Shown here one piece after another: positions 1 to 7,696 of a stretch of 64,000 bases of DNA. The position numbers and the translations under genes are program-made. Position 1 is the first letter of the stretch; each line of letters begins with the position of its first letter. This DNA is from Pollutimonas nitritireducens. Lineage in GTDB: Bacteria; Pseudomonadota; Gammaproteobacteria; Burkholderiales; Burkholderiaceae_B. The DNA is taken from the NCBI RefSeq assembly GCF_002849615.1, contig NZ_PDNV01000005.1, positions 186,001 to 250,000 on the forward strand, in the 5' to 3' direction. Below the pieces are notes generated by a model that saw only the letters and a program-made list of their open reading frames with translations, ran no database searches and was not told where the DNA came from.

Positions 1-195
1 GGGACCAAGAGTGTCCTTTTGCACCACCCAGAGGTCGGCGCCACTGTTGTCGAGCAGCGCCTTGCCATCGTCCACCATGCCCCGGTACACCCCGGCCATG
101 ACCAGGGTGACGCCGATCAGCAGACCCAGACCAATACCAGTGAAGACGAATTTTCCCCAGGCATGGAGAATGTCGCGGCCAGCCAGGCTAATCAT
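1..195 (-). CDS. ABC transporter permease, N-terminal part (MacB/DevC-like)
   Basis: Only the first 65 codons lie in the window; the gene runs off the left edge. A basic, amphipathic start (MISLAGRDILHAWGK) is followed by one hydrophobic segment at about residues 16-39 and then a soluble stretch. This is the layout of FtsX/MacB/DevC-type permeases, which have a first membrane helix followed by a large periplasmic domain. The start codon overlaps the stop of the upstream membrane-fusion gene (ATGA), so the two are translationally coupled. With the HlyD protein and TetR regulator it forms an efflux operon. The substrate cannot be told from the visible part, and an ATPase gene is expected beyond the edge. 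Confidence 0.75.
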   Translation of the reverse strand, partial: MISLAGRDILHAWGKFVFTGIGLGLLIGVTLVMAGVYRGMVDDGKALLDNSGADLWVVQKDTLGP

Positions 196-1343
196 CCTGA
201 CACTCCCGGGATGTGGTCGACCACATGGATGCGGCTGCGCGCCGTCAATGCCTTTTCGCTATAGGTCACCACTTGATCGCCTATCTTGAGTCCGTCGAGC
301 ACCTGTACGTTGCCGTTAAGGTCAGAGGCGCCGAACGTGACTGGGGAGAAGCGCAGGTCACCGTGCACGATTTGCCAAACACCGACTTTATTGCCTTCTC
401 GCTGGATGGCAGCGTTCGGGACCAATGGCGCGGCTGGGAGTGCTGGCAAGTCAACCGTGACTTCCGCCAGTTCACCCACCGGCGGCAACTGTTCTGGTTT
501 AGTATCGAATGTGACCTTGGCGAGCATTTCCTCGGTTACCGCATCGGCCTTGGGTTCCACACGCAACATGCGACCTGGCAACGTCTGCCCGCCACGCGAA
601 CGCAGGACGATACGAGCCGGTAGCCCCCCAGCCAGCCCTGTTGCGTTGATCTGGTCGAAGCGCACATTGATCCATAAACTTGCAGGGTCGATCACTTCCA
701 CCACGGCTTGGCCTGCGACGACGGTCGTGCCGGGATCAGCATCGCGTACGACAACCACACCGTCGGCGGGGGCAATCAGGCGCAGATTGCTTCTCTGCGC
801 GATGAGTCCTTCGCGGTCGGAGCGCGCCCGGGCAATGTCTTCCCGCGCGGCGGATAGGGCAGCGTCGGCAATCTGGAGTTCCTGCCGCTTCGTCGTGACG
901 ATTTCCTCGCTGGTCGAGCGCACTGCAAGCAATCGCTCGTAGCGCCGCGCCTGGGTCCGCGCATAGACCTGCCGGGCTACCGCTTCGCGCAACACGGCTT
1001 CGGCACGTCTGAATGCCGATTCTTGGGCGCGAACCCGATCATCGATATCGACTGGCTCCATCTCGCCGAGCACCTGTCCGGCGTTGACCTGGTCGCCCAC
1101 ATGCACATCCAAGCGTCGCACGCGCCCCGCGAATGTCGGCCCGATCTTGTAGGTGTAACGTGCCTCCACCGAGCCGATTCCGAAAAGCGCTGGCGTGATG
1201 GCCCGTGACTCCACGCTTGCCACCATCACAGCGACCGGGGCGAGCGGCCCTGACCGCAGACCGACATAAATGAAGAGCACCAGCAAAGGAATGATGACGG
1301 CAAGCAGCGCCAGGGTGCGGCCTTGCAAGGGTGCTTTCTTCAT
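192..1343 (-). CDS. HlyD-family periplasmic adaptor (membrane fusion protein)
   Basis: 383 aa. An N-terminal signal anchor (about residues 9-29) is followed by a biotinyl-lipoyl half-motif (VGDQVNAGQVLGEME, near 82-96), an alpha-helical hairpin rich in Ala/Arg/Glu (about 105-185), the second lipoyl half (IAPADGVVVV) and beta-barrel plus membrane-proximal domains. This order is typical of adaptors linking an inner-membrane pump to an outer-membrane channel or acting with MacB/DevC-type permeases. It lies between tetR (TAATG junction, 1-bp overlap) and the permease (ATGA overlap), giving a tight regulator-adaptor-permease operon. Substrate unknown. Confidence 0.9.
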   Translation of the reverse strand: MKKAPLQGRTLALLAVIIPLLVLFIYVGLRSGPLAPVAVMVASVESRAITPALFGIGSVEARYTYKIGPTFAGRVRRLDVHVGDQVNAGQVLGEMEPVDIDDRVRAQESAFRRAEAVLREAVARQVYARTQARRYERLLAVRSTSEEIVTTKRQELQIADAALSAAREDIARARSDREGLIAQRSNLRLIAPADGVVVVRDADPGTTVVAGQAVVEVIDPASLWINVRFDQINATGLAGGLPARIVLRSRGGQTLPGRMLRVEPKADAVTEEMLAKVTFDTKPEQLPPVGELAEVTVDLPALPAAPLVPNAAIQREGNKVGVWQIVHGDLRFSPVTFGASDLNGNVQVLDGLKIGDQVVTYSEKALTARSRIHVVDHIPGVSG

Positions 1344-1951
1344 TACACGCTCTTCGTTATGCCACGTCGATAAATTGCAAAGACACGCGGTGCATCGCGG
1401 TGCATACGTTCCACATCGCCGGCCAACAGCGATTGCATTACCAAGCCCTGGATCGTGCCGATGAACAGCGTGACCGCCGCTACGTTGTCAAGCTCGGGAG
1501 ACAGCTCGCCGATGGCCTTGCCTTTGTCGATGAGACGATGCAAACGTTCGCCGTAGCGCTGGATCAGGATTTGCACCATGTTCTTCGCTGGTGTCGATTC
1601 GGCACGCTGAAGTTCACCAAATATCATCCTCGGCACGCCCGGGTGCTCGACCACAAATTCGATGTGACTCAGGAACATCGCCTCCATGGCTGCCAACGGC
1701 GACTCGATTCCATGTGCGGACCGATCGATTCTGGCTAATAGATGCTCTGCTACCCACTCCATGACCGCCCGCCAGATAGCTTCCTTGTTCGGGAAGTGCC
1801 GAAACAGCGCGCCTTGTGTCAAGTTCATATGCTTGGCGATAGCCGCAGTCGTGATATCGCTTGGATTTTGTGAGCCCGCAAGCGCCACGACAGACTCGAC
1901 TGTGACGGCACGACGCTCATCGGCCGGCAGGTGTTTCGGATGTGCATCCAT
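1343..1951 (-). CDS. TetR/AcrR-family transcriptional repressor
   Basis: 202 aa. The N-terminal TetR helix-turn-helix is clear at about residues 15-60, with the typical run ending in TQGALFRHFPNKEAIW; the rest is a helical ligand-binding domain. It is the first gene of the efflux operon and probably represses it. A 36-bp perfect palindrome begins 8 bp upstream of the start codon, so autoregulation is very likely. The AGGA ribosome site partly lies in the palindrome arm, meaning a bound dimer would also cover the translation start region. The inducer is unknown. Confidence 0.9.
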   Translation of the reverse strand: MDAHPKHLPADERRAVTVESVVALAGSQNPSDITTAAIAKHMNLTQGALFRHFPNKEAIWRAVMEWVAEHLLARIDRSAHGIESPLAAMEAMFLSHIEFVVEHPGVPRMIFGELQRAESTPAKNMVQILIQRYGERLHRLIDKGKAIGELSPELDNVAAVTLFIGTIQGLVMQSLLAGDVERMHRDAPRVFAIYRRGITKSV

Positions 1952-1958
1952 GAATAAT

Positions 1959-1994
1959 CCTGATAAGATAGTAATTAATTACTATCTTATCAGG
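1959..1994. promoter_or_regulatory. 36-bp perfect palindrome, probable TetR operator
   Basis: The 18-bp arm 1959-1976 is exactly the reverse complement of 1977-1994, with no spacer. The arm begins CCTGATAAGATAG and the centre is AT-rich (AATTAATT). It sits 8 bp upstream of the tetR start, where a TetR dimer or pair of dimers would block transcription of the operon. The length and perfection are unusual even for TetR operators. The sequence could also form a hairpin, but no T-run of terminator type follows it. Confidence 0.75.
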
Positions 1995-2117
1995 TTAAAC
2001 TGCCATATACAAGAAAGAAGCTTCTTAGCGATTTGCAAGGTAGCGGCCGCTATGCTGCACTAAAGACAGCCGCGCCAATGCCTGGATCGGCCACGGCCGG
2101 CGGCCTTTGTACTGCCT

Positions 2118-2390
2118 TCAGCTTTTCAATGCTTTTTCCAGCAAAACGCCCATCAATTCGTTGGTGCTGATATTTTGCGCAGTCGCCATGGCGCGGATCT
2201 GATCCGCGTGTGTTTGCTTGATTTTGACGGGAAAGGCAACCAGCCCCTGGGCTTGATCGAGCTTGCGCTGTTCGCGCCGATCAATAGGGGCTCCAGCCGA
2301 ATCACCTGAAAAACGGTCTGGCGTACCGCCTTTCTTCATCTTTTCCACAATTTTCAACGCTTTGTTCTTCTCGAGATCGGTCTTCTTCAT
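2118..2390 (-). CDS. Small hypothetical protein, possible ribbon-helix-helix domain
   Basis: 90 aa, no signal peptide. The first half is charged and probably disordered. The second half (about residues 50-90) reads as a short beta strand (VAFPVKIKQ) followed by two helices around a turn (NISTNELMGVLLEKAL), resembling the ribbon-helix-helix fold of Arc/CopG-type DNA-binding proteins. There is no toxin-like gene next to it. The ribosome site is weak (GGAA). I do not recognise the gene; it may be a small DNA-binding protein. It stands alone between the efflux operon and the PQQ dehydrogenase, with about 250 bp of featureless sequence upstream. Confidence 0.5.
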   Translation of the reverse strand: MKKTDLEKNKALKIVEKMKKGGTPDRFSGDSAGAPIDRREQRKLDQAQGLVAFPVKIKQTHADQIRAMATAQNISTNELMGVLLEKALKS

Positions 2391-2641
2391 GTGGTTCCAT
2401 TGCTAAGGTTCTACGGCAACCAAATTGTGCCATGACCCGGATTATACGGGGTGAGAGGAAGTCAACGGAGAAAGTGGCAAGCACGGGCAGCCACCAGGTC
2501 AATCGAAAAGACCCGGAAGCAACAGCAGGCTCCGGACACTAGGATAAACGGCCTAGTGTCTCAAAAGTGAATGGGAGTAGCATCAATACGCTTGCAGTCC
2601 TGCACACACGCTGCGCTTATCACACACTGGGAGACAATATA

Positions 2642-3904
2642 ATGAACATCACAATGCGTATTTCGGCTGTTTTGGTGGGTGTTGCCTGTAGTGCTATGGC
2701 AGGTGCGGCAACTGCCCAGGACAACGTTGAAAAACTCATGAATATGAGCACCACCGGGGCATCGCTCGATATCGAATCGGTGCCGCAAACCGGGCCAAAT
2801 GCCGATACTATCAAGCGCAATCTCGAGAAAATAACGCTGCCTCCGGGTTTCAAGATTTCGCTTTACGCCATTGTCCCCGACGCGCGTCACATGGCCGTCG
2901 GCCCATCCACCGGAGTGGTGTTTGCCGGAACGCGCAAGACCAAGATCTGGTCGGTCACCGACCGGACCAAAAGCCGGGTCGCCGACGACGTGAAGCTATT
3001 CGCGCCCTCTGTAACCATGAAGGTGCCGAACGGCGTCTGCTTCTCGCGTGACGGTATGCTTTACGCCGTCGAGCATAATCGCGTACTGGTGTATCCCGCC
3101 GCCGAGTTCTTCTATGAAGGCCCGGATGTCGCAGCAGGTATCGTGGTGCCGCAAGGAGAACTGGTTCCAGTTGAAGAAGAGAGCTTCAACCATGGCGCTC
3201 GGGCCTGCCGTGTCGGTCCTGACAATAAACTCTATATAACCTTGGGTAATCCATTCAACGTACCGACGCCGGAAAAAGCCGAGCTCTATAGCAAAAACGG
3301 AATGATGGGCATCATACGCATGGACCAGAACGGCGAAAACCGCGAGGTCTACGCACACGGCGTGCGCAACTCGGTAGGGCTGGATTTCAATCCCAAGGAC
3401 AAGACGTTGTGGTTCACCGACAACCAGGTTGATGGGATGGGCGACGACATTCCTCCCGGGGAACTGAATCGGGCAACTGAAATGGGTCAACATTTCGGCT
3501 TCCCATACTATGGCGGCGGGAAAGTCAAGACAGTTGAGTTCAAAGACGCCGCAGTGCCTGCCGACGTGGTGTTCCCGCAAGTTGAAATGGATGCCCACGC
3601 TGCCGATTTGGGAATGATGTTCTACAACGGCAAGATGTTTCCCGAGCAGTACCAGGGTGGTATTTTTTCCGCACAGCACGGGTCCTGGAACCGCACCACG
3701 CCGATAGGTGCCCGGGTGATGTTCACCAGTCTGAACGAAGACGGCACAGCCGCCAAGACCGAGGTATTCGCCGAGGGATGGCTTACTCCTGACAACGAGT
3801 ATCTGGGCCGCCCGGTCGATGTAGCCATGTTGCCGGACGGATCCTTGCTGGTCTCGGACGACTACGTCGGTGCCATCTACAGGATTTCGTATGAAAGGAA
3901 GTAG
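2642..3904 (+). CDS. Periplasmic PQQ-dependent sorbosone/sugar dehydrogenase family protein
   Basis: 420 aa from the ATG at 2642, chosen because GGGAG lies 8 bp upstream and a signal peptide follows (cleavage near ATAQ-DN). The body is a six-bladed beta-propeller of the soluble PQQ glucose/L-sorbosone dehydrogenase family. Visible family motifs include YAHGVRNSVGLDF, WFTDNQVDGMGDD and AQHGSWNRT near the end. Such enzymes oxidise sugars or aldehydes in the periplasm and pass electrons to cytochrome c. Its stop overlaps the start region of a c-type cytochrome gene by 14 bp, consistent with a dedicated electron acceptor. The real substrate cannot be read from sequence. Confidence 0.85.
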   Translation: MNITMRISAVLVGVACSAMAGAATAQDNVEKLMNMSTTGASLDIESVPQTGPNADTIKRNLEKITLPPGFKISLYAIVPDARHMAVGPSTGVVFAGTRKTKIWSVTDRTKSRVADDVKLFAPSVTMKVPNGVCFSRDGMLYAVEHNRVLVYPAAEFFYEGPDVAAGIVVPQGELVPVEEESFNHGARACRVGPDNKLYITLGNPFNVPTPEKAELYSKNGMMGIIRMDQNGENREVYAHGVRNSVGLDFNPKDKTLWFTDNQVDGMGDDIPPGELNRATEMGQHFGFPYYGGGKVKTVEFKDAAVPADVVFPQVEMDAHAADLGMMFYNGKMFPEQYQGGIFSAQHGSWNRTTPIGARVMFTSLNEDGTAAKTEVFAEGWLTPDNEYLGRPVDVAMLPDGSLLVSDDYVGAIYRISYERK

Positions 3905-4229
3905 TGGCGCTGCAGCCGTGGCAAAGGTGCTGTTTCTGACTTCGGCTGCGCTGTCACCCGGAACGCCGGCATGGTCTGCCGACCTGGCGGCCGGCCGGTC
4001 CAAAGCCGTGCAATGCGCAACCTGCCATGGCACCAACGGAATTGCGACGCTGCCCGAAGCTCCAAACCTGGCGGGCCAGAATTCGATTTACCTGGAAAAA
4101 GCGTTGCGCGACTTCAAGTCGGGGATGCGCAAAAACGAGATGATGTCTCTGATGGCAGAAGGTCTGACAGACACGGACATCGAGAACCTCGCCGCCTATT
4201 ACGCCAGTCTGGGATGCAAGCCCGGATAG
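3891..4229 (+). CDS. Periplasmic class I cytochrome c
   Basis: 112 aa from the ATG at 3891, preceded by AGGA; an upstream in-frame ATG at 3870 is less likely. A signal peptide ends near residue 30. The haem site is CATCH (C42, C45, H46), and the distal methionine is probably in MMSLMAEGL. The ending (TDTDIENLAAYYASL) is typical of cytochrome c553-type proteins. It overlaps the PQQ dehydrogenase gene by 14 bp and probably accepts its electrons, possibly feeding oxidases or the nitrous oxide reductase encoded next door. The link to NosZ is inference from position only. Confidence 0.88.
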   Translation: MKGSSGAAAVAKVLFLTSAALSPGTPAWSADLAAGRSKAVQCATCHGTNGIATLPEAPNLAGQNSIYLEKALRDFKSGMRKNEMMSLMAEGLTDTDIENLAAYYASLGCKPG

Positions 4230-4264
4230 CGCCCTGGATTAACATCGTGAAACGCGCCCTCAAA

Positions 4265-4316
4265 TGAACTGCACCCCAAAGGTTGGACATTCATCCAACT
4301 TCTGGGGTGCAGTTCA
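4265..4316. repeat. Near-perfect inverted repeat with IS3-family-like ends
   Basis: Two 23-bp arms (4265-4287 and 4294-4316) match at 21 of 23 positions around a 6-bp loop. Each arm begins TGAACTGCACCCC, which from memory resembles terminal repeats of IS3-family elements. No transposase lies between them, so this could be a relic of two abutted IS ends, a very small MITE, or a fixed hairpin. It lies between two convergent transcription units (cytochrome c and the nos operon), where it could act as a bidirectional transcription stop. A second short palindrome followed by TTTT (AACGCGCGTT) occurs at 4321-4330. Confidence 0.6.
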
Positions 4317-4393
4317 CTCAAACGCGCGTTTTTTGAAATCCGGCGGGATCCGTCTACGGCGAATCGCCTCAGTAAAGAGGAATGGCCTGATGT

Positions 4394-5404
4394 TCAGTTT
4401 TCCAGCAAGATTTTTGACCCATCCGCGAGGATGAACCACGCTTTGACGTCCATAGTCCGAACGATTGTTTCAGCGGCTGGCAATGCCAAGTTTGAAAGCC
4501 CTGTAGACAAGGCATCGGCCGTGGTGGCGTTCGACGCCAGTACGGAGACGCTGCGATACCGCGGCTGGCTCGAACCGGTTCGCGGATCGAAGATATGTGC
4601 GAAGCGACCCGCTGGATCGAGATGAGTACCGTAACCGCCAGACGTAGCCAACGCTTGGTTGCGTATCAATACTGTCTCGACTATTTGTTCTGGATGTTCC
4701 GGATTGGCAAGGCCCACACGCCATGGCAGGGCACGTTCGTTGTGATCCATACCCTGGATCTCGCCCATGTCGACAAGCGCGCGATCCAGCCCCCCTTTGC
4801 GCAACAGGTGAGTGACCCGGTCAGTAATATAGCCCTGGGCAATACCGTTCAGGGTAAGCGCCATGCCAGGACGGCGCAATTGAATTCGATCCGTGCCTAT
4901 CTGGACGCTTTCGTGATCCACCAAAGCAAGGGCCCCTTCTATGGCGGCTTTTGAGGGTCCGGCCGGATCAGCCTGGGGCTTGGAGAAGTGTTCTGCATAC
5001 AACGACCACAAAGGCTGCACCGTGGGGTCGAATGCGCCAGCCGTCAACGTACTGAAATGTCGACTTGTGCTGAGCAAGTTCAGCAAATCTGCCGGAGGAT
5101 GCTCAAGATACCCTTGGCGGTTGAGCACGGATAACGCGCTGTCGTCCTGATACAGGCTGAATACCTTCTCCAGACGATGCACCTCGGCCACAGACTGCTC
5201 GATCAGGGTTCTGGCGACACCCGTGTCTGCATGATAAATGTGCAGCTCTGCGTCGGCGCCTAACGCTACGCCGCGCCAGCTCGTCAGGGGAGGGGCAGCA
5301 GACGCATACGCGAGAGCGCCGCGCCAGGCGCCAGGAGCCAGGAGGATGCCCGTACTGGCGGCAAGTATTCCGATAAAGCGCCGCCGGGAAGATAGATTTT
5401 TCAA
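4394..5404 (-). CDS. nosX: NosX, Tat-exported ApbE-type FAD:protein FMN transferase
   Basis: 336 aa. A twin-arginine signal (SRRRFIG, residues 6-12) is followed by an ApbE fold; ApbE enzymes move FMN from FAD to a Ser/Thr of a target protein in the periplasm. Family motifs are visible: FDPTVQPLW, LTLNGIAQGYITD and ATSGGYGTHLDP. As the last gene of nosRZDFYLX, its evident client is the FMN domain of NosR, whose predicted attachment site is SGAT (T161). It overlaps nosL by 4 bp (ATGA). A second apbE gene without a signal peptide lies at 45.8 kb. Confidence 0.93.
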   Translation of the reverse strand: MKNLSSRRRFIGILAASTGILLAPGAWRGALAYASAAPPLTSWRGVALGADAELHIYHADTGVARTLIEQSVAEVHRLEKVFSLYQDDSALSVLNRQGYLEHPPADLLNLLSTSRHFSTLTAGAFDPTVQPLWSLYAEHFSKPQADPAGPSKAAIEGALALVDHESVQIGTDRIQLRRPGMALTLNGIAQGYITDRVTHLLRKGGLDRALVDMGEIQGMDHNERALPWRVGLANPEHPEQIVETVLIRNQALATSGGYGTHLDPAGRFAHIFDPRTGSSQPRYRSVSVLASNATTADALSTGLSNLALPAAETIVRTMDVKAWFILADGSKILLEN

Positions 5405-5964
5405 TGTGAAGACTCTCCATGTGGTGCTGCGGGTGCCGATCCCATTCCTTCTGCCGCGTCATTGTGGCTGAGAATGTAATCCTCCGGCATATCGTTGAAG
5501 GCCACGACACGTCCGCGATACTTGTCGGCAAAATCCAGAGCCTTGGCTTTATCGCCAAAGGGCAATGCATCTTCGGCGCCCATGCCTCCGATGAACTCGC
5601 TCTCGATCACATAAAAGGCGCTGCGCGCATCGATCCATGTGCCGGCCTCGGGTTGATTCCAATTACTTACCTTGCCCATATCGTGCACATAGATGGCGCG
5701 GATTCCCTTGGGTTCTTCGGGCAACAGCGTGTAGGCGAACACTTGCTTGATGGTGGTAAACCAGACAGGACTTTCGCGACCATTAACGAAGATCTGCCCC
5801 TTGGGTCCTGAGTGTTCAACCAAATTCATCCCGCAATAGTGACCAACCGAATCGAGGGTGACTTCTTGCGCGGCGGGCGGCGGCGCATTGGAGCCATCCT
5901 CGCTGCCGCATGCTGACAGCAGCAGAACAACGAGAAAGATACCTGCAAGCCGGCGCGGCGTCAT
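5401..5964 (-). CDS. nosL: NosL, copper-binding lipoprotein chaperone for NosZ
   Basis: 187 aa from the ATG at 5964, chosen because GGAGG lies upstream and the start overlaps the nosY stop (ATGA). A lipobox (LLSACG) marks it as a lipoprotein. The conserved CGM motif (HYCGMNL) corresponds to the Cu(I) site described for NosL proteins that deliver copper to apo-NosZ through NosDFY. The C-terminus has a short tail with several His. Its position between nosY and nosX is standard. Confidence 0.93.
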   Translation of the reverse strand: MTPRRLAGIFLVVLLLSACGSEDGSNAPPPAAQEVTLDSVGHYCGMNLVEHSGPKGQIFVNGRESPVWFTTIKQVFAYTLLPEEPKGIRAIYVHDMGKVSNWNQPEAGTWIDARSAFYVIESEFIGGMGAEDALPFGDKAKALDFADKYRGRVVAFNDMPEDYILSHNDAAEGMGSAPAAPHGESSH

Positions 5965-6791
5965 AACTGCCTCCGTTGAAAGAAAGCGGCAGCAAGTGAA
6001 AACGGAATCACTATCCATAATAACTGTGCAATGACCAGCACGGGCATGCCCAGGCTCGTTTGGCTGCTTAAACCTGCCATGCCTGCGAACATGGATACAT
6101 TCTCGTAACCTGTCAGGTTAAGGAGCCTGTACACGTCTGAAGGGTTGAACAGCAGGACGTTATTCAGCAGCTCGGCAGTGACGAATTTTCCCTGGTCTGC
6201 AACCAGAACCCCCAATAAAGCCATGTCGTAGATCACCACGAAAAAGAGCCAGACTCCAATCGCGATTCCTGCTGCGGTGGCACGCTCGCGCACCACCGCG
6301 CTGATCATGTACCCCATGGCCAGAAAGCTCGCGCCCAGCAATACACTGGCCAAGATGAGGAACGCAAACGCCTGCCATGCGGCAGGATCGGGCGCGCCGT
6401 GCACCCATTGCAAAGCTATCCCGGCCGAGCCATAGCCTACTGTAGTCGCCACGGTGAGAACAGCCAGATGCCCGACGAACTTTCCAACCATGATTTGCCA
6501 GCGCGATACCGGATAGCTAAGCAGCAGGGCCATCGTTCCCCGGTCTATTTCACCCACAATGGCGTCATACGCCAGCAACATTGCGATTAAGGGCACAAGG
6601 AATATGGACAAGCTCGAGAGGCTGACGACCGTGACGGTCAGTGGGTCGACCTTGACGGCGCCAGTAGGCGAACTGCCTAGAAAGCCCAGCGAGAGCGCCA
6701 GCATGGCAAGCAGCAATGCCGTGGCAAGCACCCAGCGATTTCGCAGTCCGTCGCGGATTTCCTTGCCAACAATGATAAAAACAGCGTTCAT
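5961..6791 (-). CDS. nosY: NosY, ABC permease of the NosDFY copper-site maturation complex
   Basis: 276 aa with about six membrane helices. It has the ABC-2 permease pattern, including DAIVGEIDRGTMALLLSYPVS after the second helix, which couples to the ATPase. In denitrifiers NosY with NosF and NosD forms a complex needed to assemble the CuZ centre of NosZ. It overlaps both neighbours by 4 bp (ATGA), so nosF, nosY and nosL are probably translated as a coupled set. Confidence 0.93.
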   Translation of the reverse strand: MNAVFIIVGKEIRDGLRNRWVLATALLLAMLALSLGFLGSSPTGAVKVDPLTVTVVSLSSLSIFLVPLIAMLLAYDAIVGEIDRGTMALLLSYPVSRWQIMVGKFVGHLAVLTVATTVGYGSAGIALQWVHGAPDPAAWQAFAFLILASVLLGASFLAMGYMISAVVRERATAAGIAIGVWLFFVVIYDMALLGVLVADQGKFVTAELLNNVLLFNPSDVYRLLNLTGYENVSMFAGMAGLSSQTSLGMPVLVIAQLLWIVIPFSLAAAFFQRRQL

Positions 6792-7696
6792 AAGTCTTCT
6801 CGCCTGAGAAAATGTGCGTACATATCATCCAGGCTAGGGGTATGTATTTCAATGTCGTCGATGGCCATGTTAAGCGCGCCTATGCTGCGTATGGCTTCAA
6901 CCTTGCTGCGTTCGGTGCAGGCCAGCTCGAACTTCGATTCATCGATTCGCTGCCACGCGTCGGGTAGCAGGCCGGCTGGCGAGGCGTTCTGGGCAAGTTT
7001 CAGACGGATGCGGATGGGCAGGTCGGCTGTGTGCCGCAACTGAGACATTGAGCCGTCAGCAATTTTGCTTCCATTCTTCATGACCACGATGCGGTCCGTA
7101 TGACCATCAAGTTCGGATAAGGCGTGTGTGCTGAGCAACACCGTCGAACCACCATTACGCAGTTCGCGCACGATCTCGTAGAACATTAAGCGCGACGCAG
7201 GATCCAGGCCAGTAGTAGGTTCATCGAACAGCAGCACTTTGGGTGTGCCCAATAACGCTTGTGCCAAAGCCAATCTTTGTCGCATGCCTTTCGAATAAGC
7301 GCCGACCCGTCGTTGCGCGGCCTGTGCGATGCCCACCCGGACCAGGAGAGCCGTATTAGCCGATACCGGCTGGCGCTTGAGCCGGGCATAGAACGCAAGC
7401 GTCTCGGCGCCGGTCAAGGAGGGATGCAGGGCTACGGTTTCCGGCAGATAACCGACGTTTCTGCGCATGCGCACGGCGGTACTGCTGGAGGCTTCGTGGC
7501 CCAACAGCATCACTTTCCCCGAACTGGGACGTATCAGACCCAGTATAAGTTTGATCAGCGTACTTTTTCCGGCACCGTTGTGTCCGGCCAAGGCCACGCA
7601 CTCCCCGGCACGGAGTGTCAGATCCATATTATTGACAGCGCGTTGCTTGCCATAGTCCTTCGTGACGCCTGACAGCGACACATGAAACTCTGTCAT
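6788..7696 (-). CDS. nosF: NosF, ABC ATPase of the NosDFY complex
   Basis: 302 aa from the ATG at 7696, chosen because it overlaps the nosD stop by 4 bp and begins directly with the ATPase domain; an in-frame ATG far upstream would overlap nosD by about 170 bp. Walker A is GHNGAGKST (38-46), Walker B is LLFDEPTTGLD, and the D-loop and switch His (STHALSELD) are present. The signature loop is YSKGMRQRLALAQAL, with SKGM in place of LSGGQ, as often seen in ABC-2 type ATPases. It drives NosY and NosD in CuZ maturation. Confidence 0.94.
   Translation of the reverse strand: MTEFHVSLSGVTKDYGKQRAVNNMDLTLRAGECVALAGHNGAGKSTLIKLILGLIRPSSGKVMLLGHEASSSTAVRMRRNVGYLPETVALHPSLTGAETLAFYARLKRQPVSANTALLVRVGIAQAAQRRVGAYSKGMRQRLALAQALLGTPKVLLFDEPTTGLDPASRLMFYEIVRELRNGGSTVLLSTHALSELDGHTDRIVVMKNGSKIADGSMSQLRHTADLPIRIRLKLAQNASPAGLLPDAWQRIDESKFELACTERSKVEAIRSIGALNMAIDDIEIHTPSLDDMYAHFLRREDL

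Noticed and set aside
2996-4036. Long minus-strand open frame opposite the PQQ dehydrogenase and cytochrome genes
   Set aside because: The translation has no recognisable domain and the plus-strand frame has a signal peptide, family motifs and a ribosome site; it is a shadow frame.
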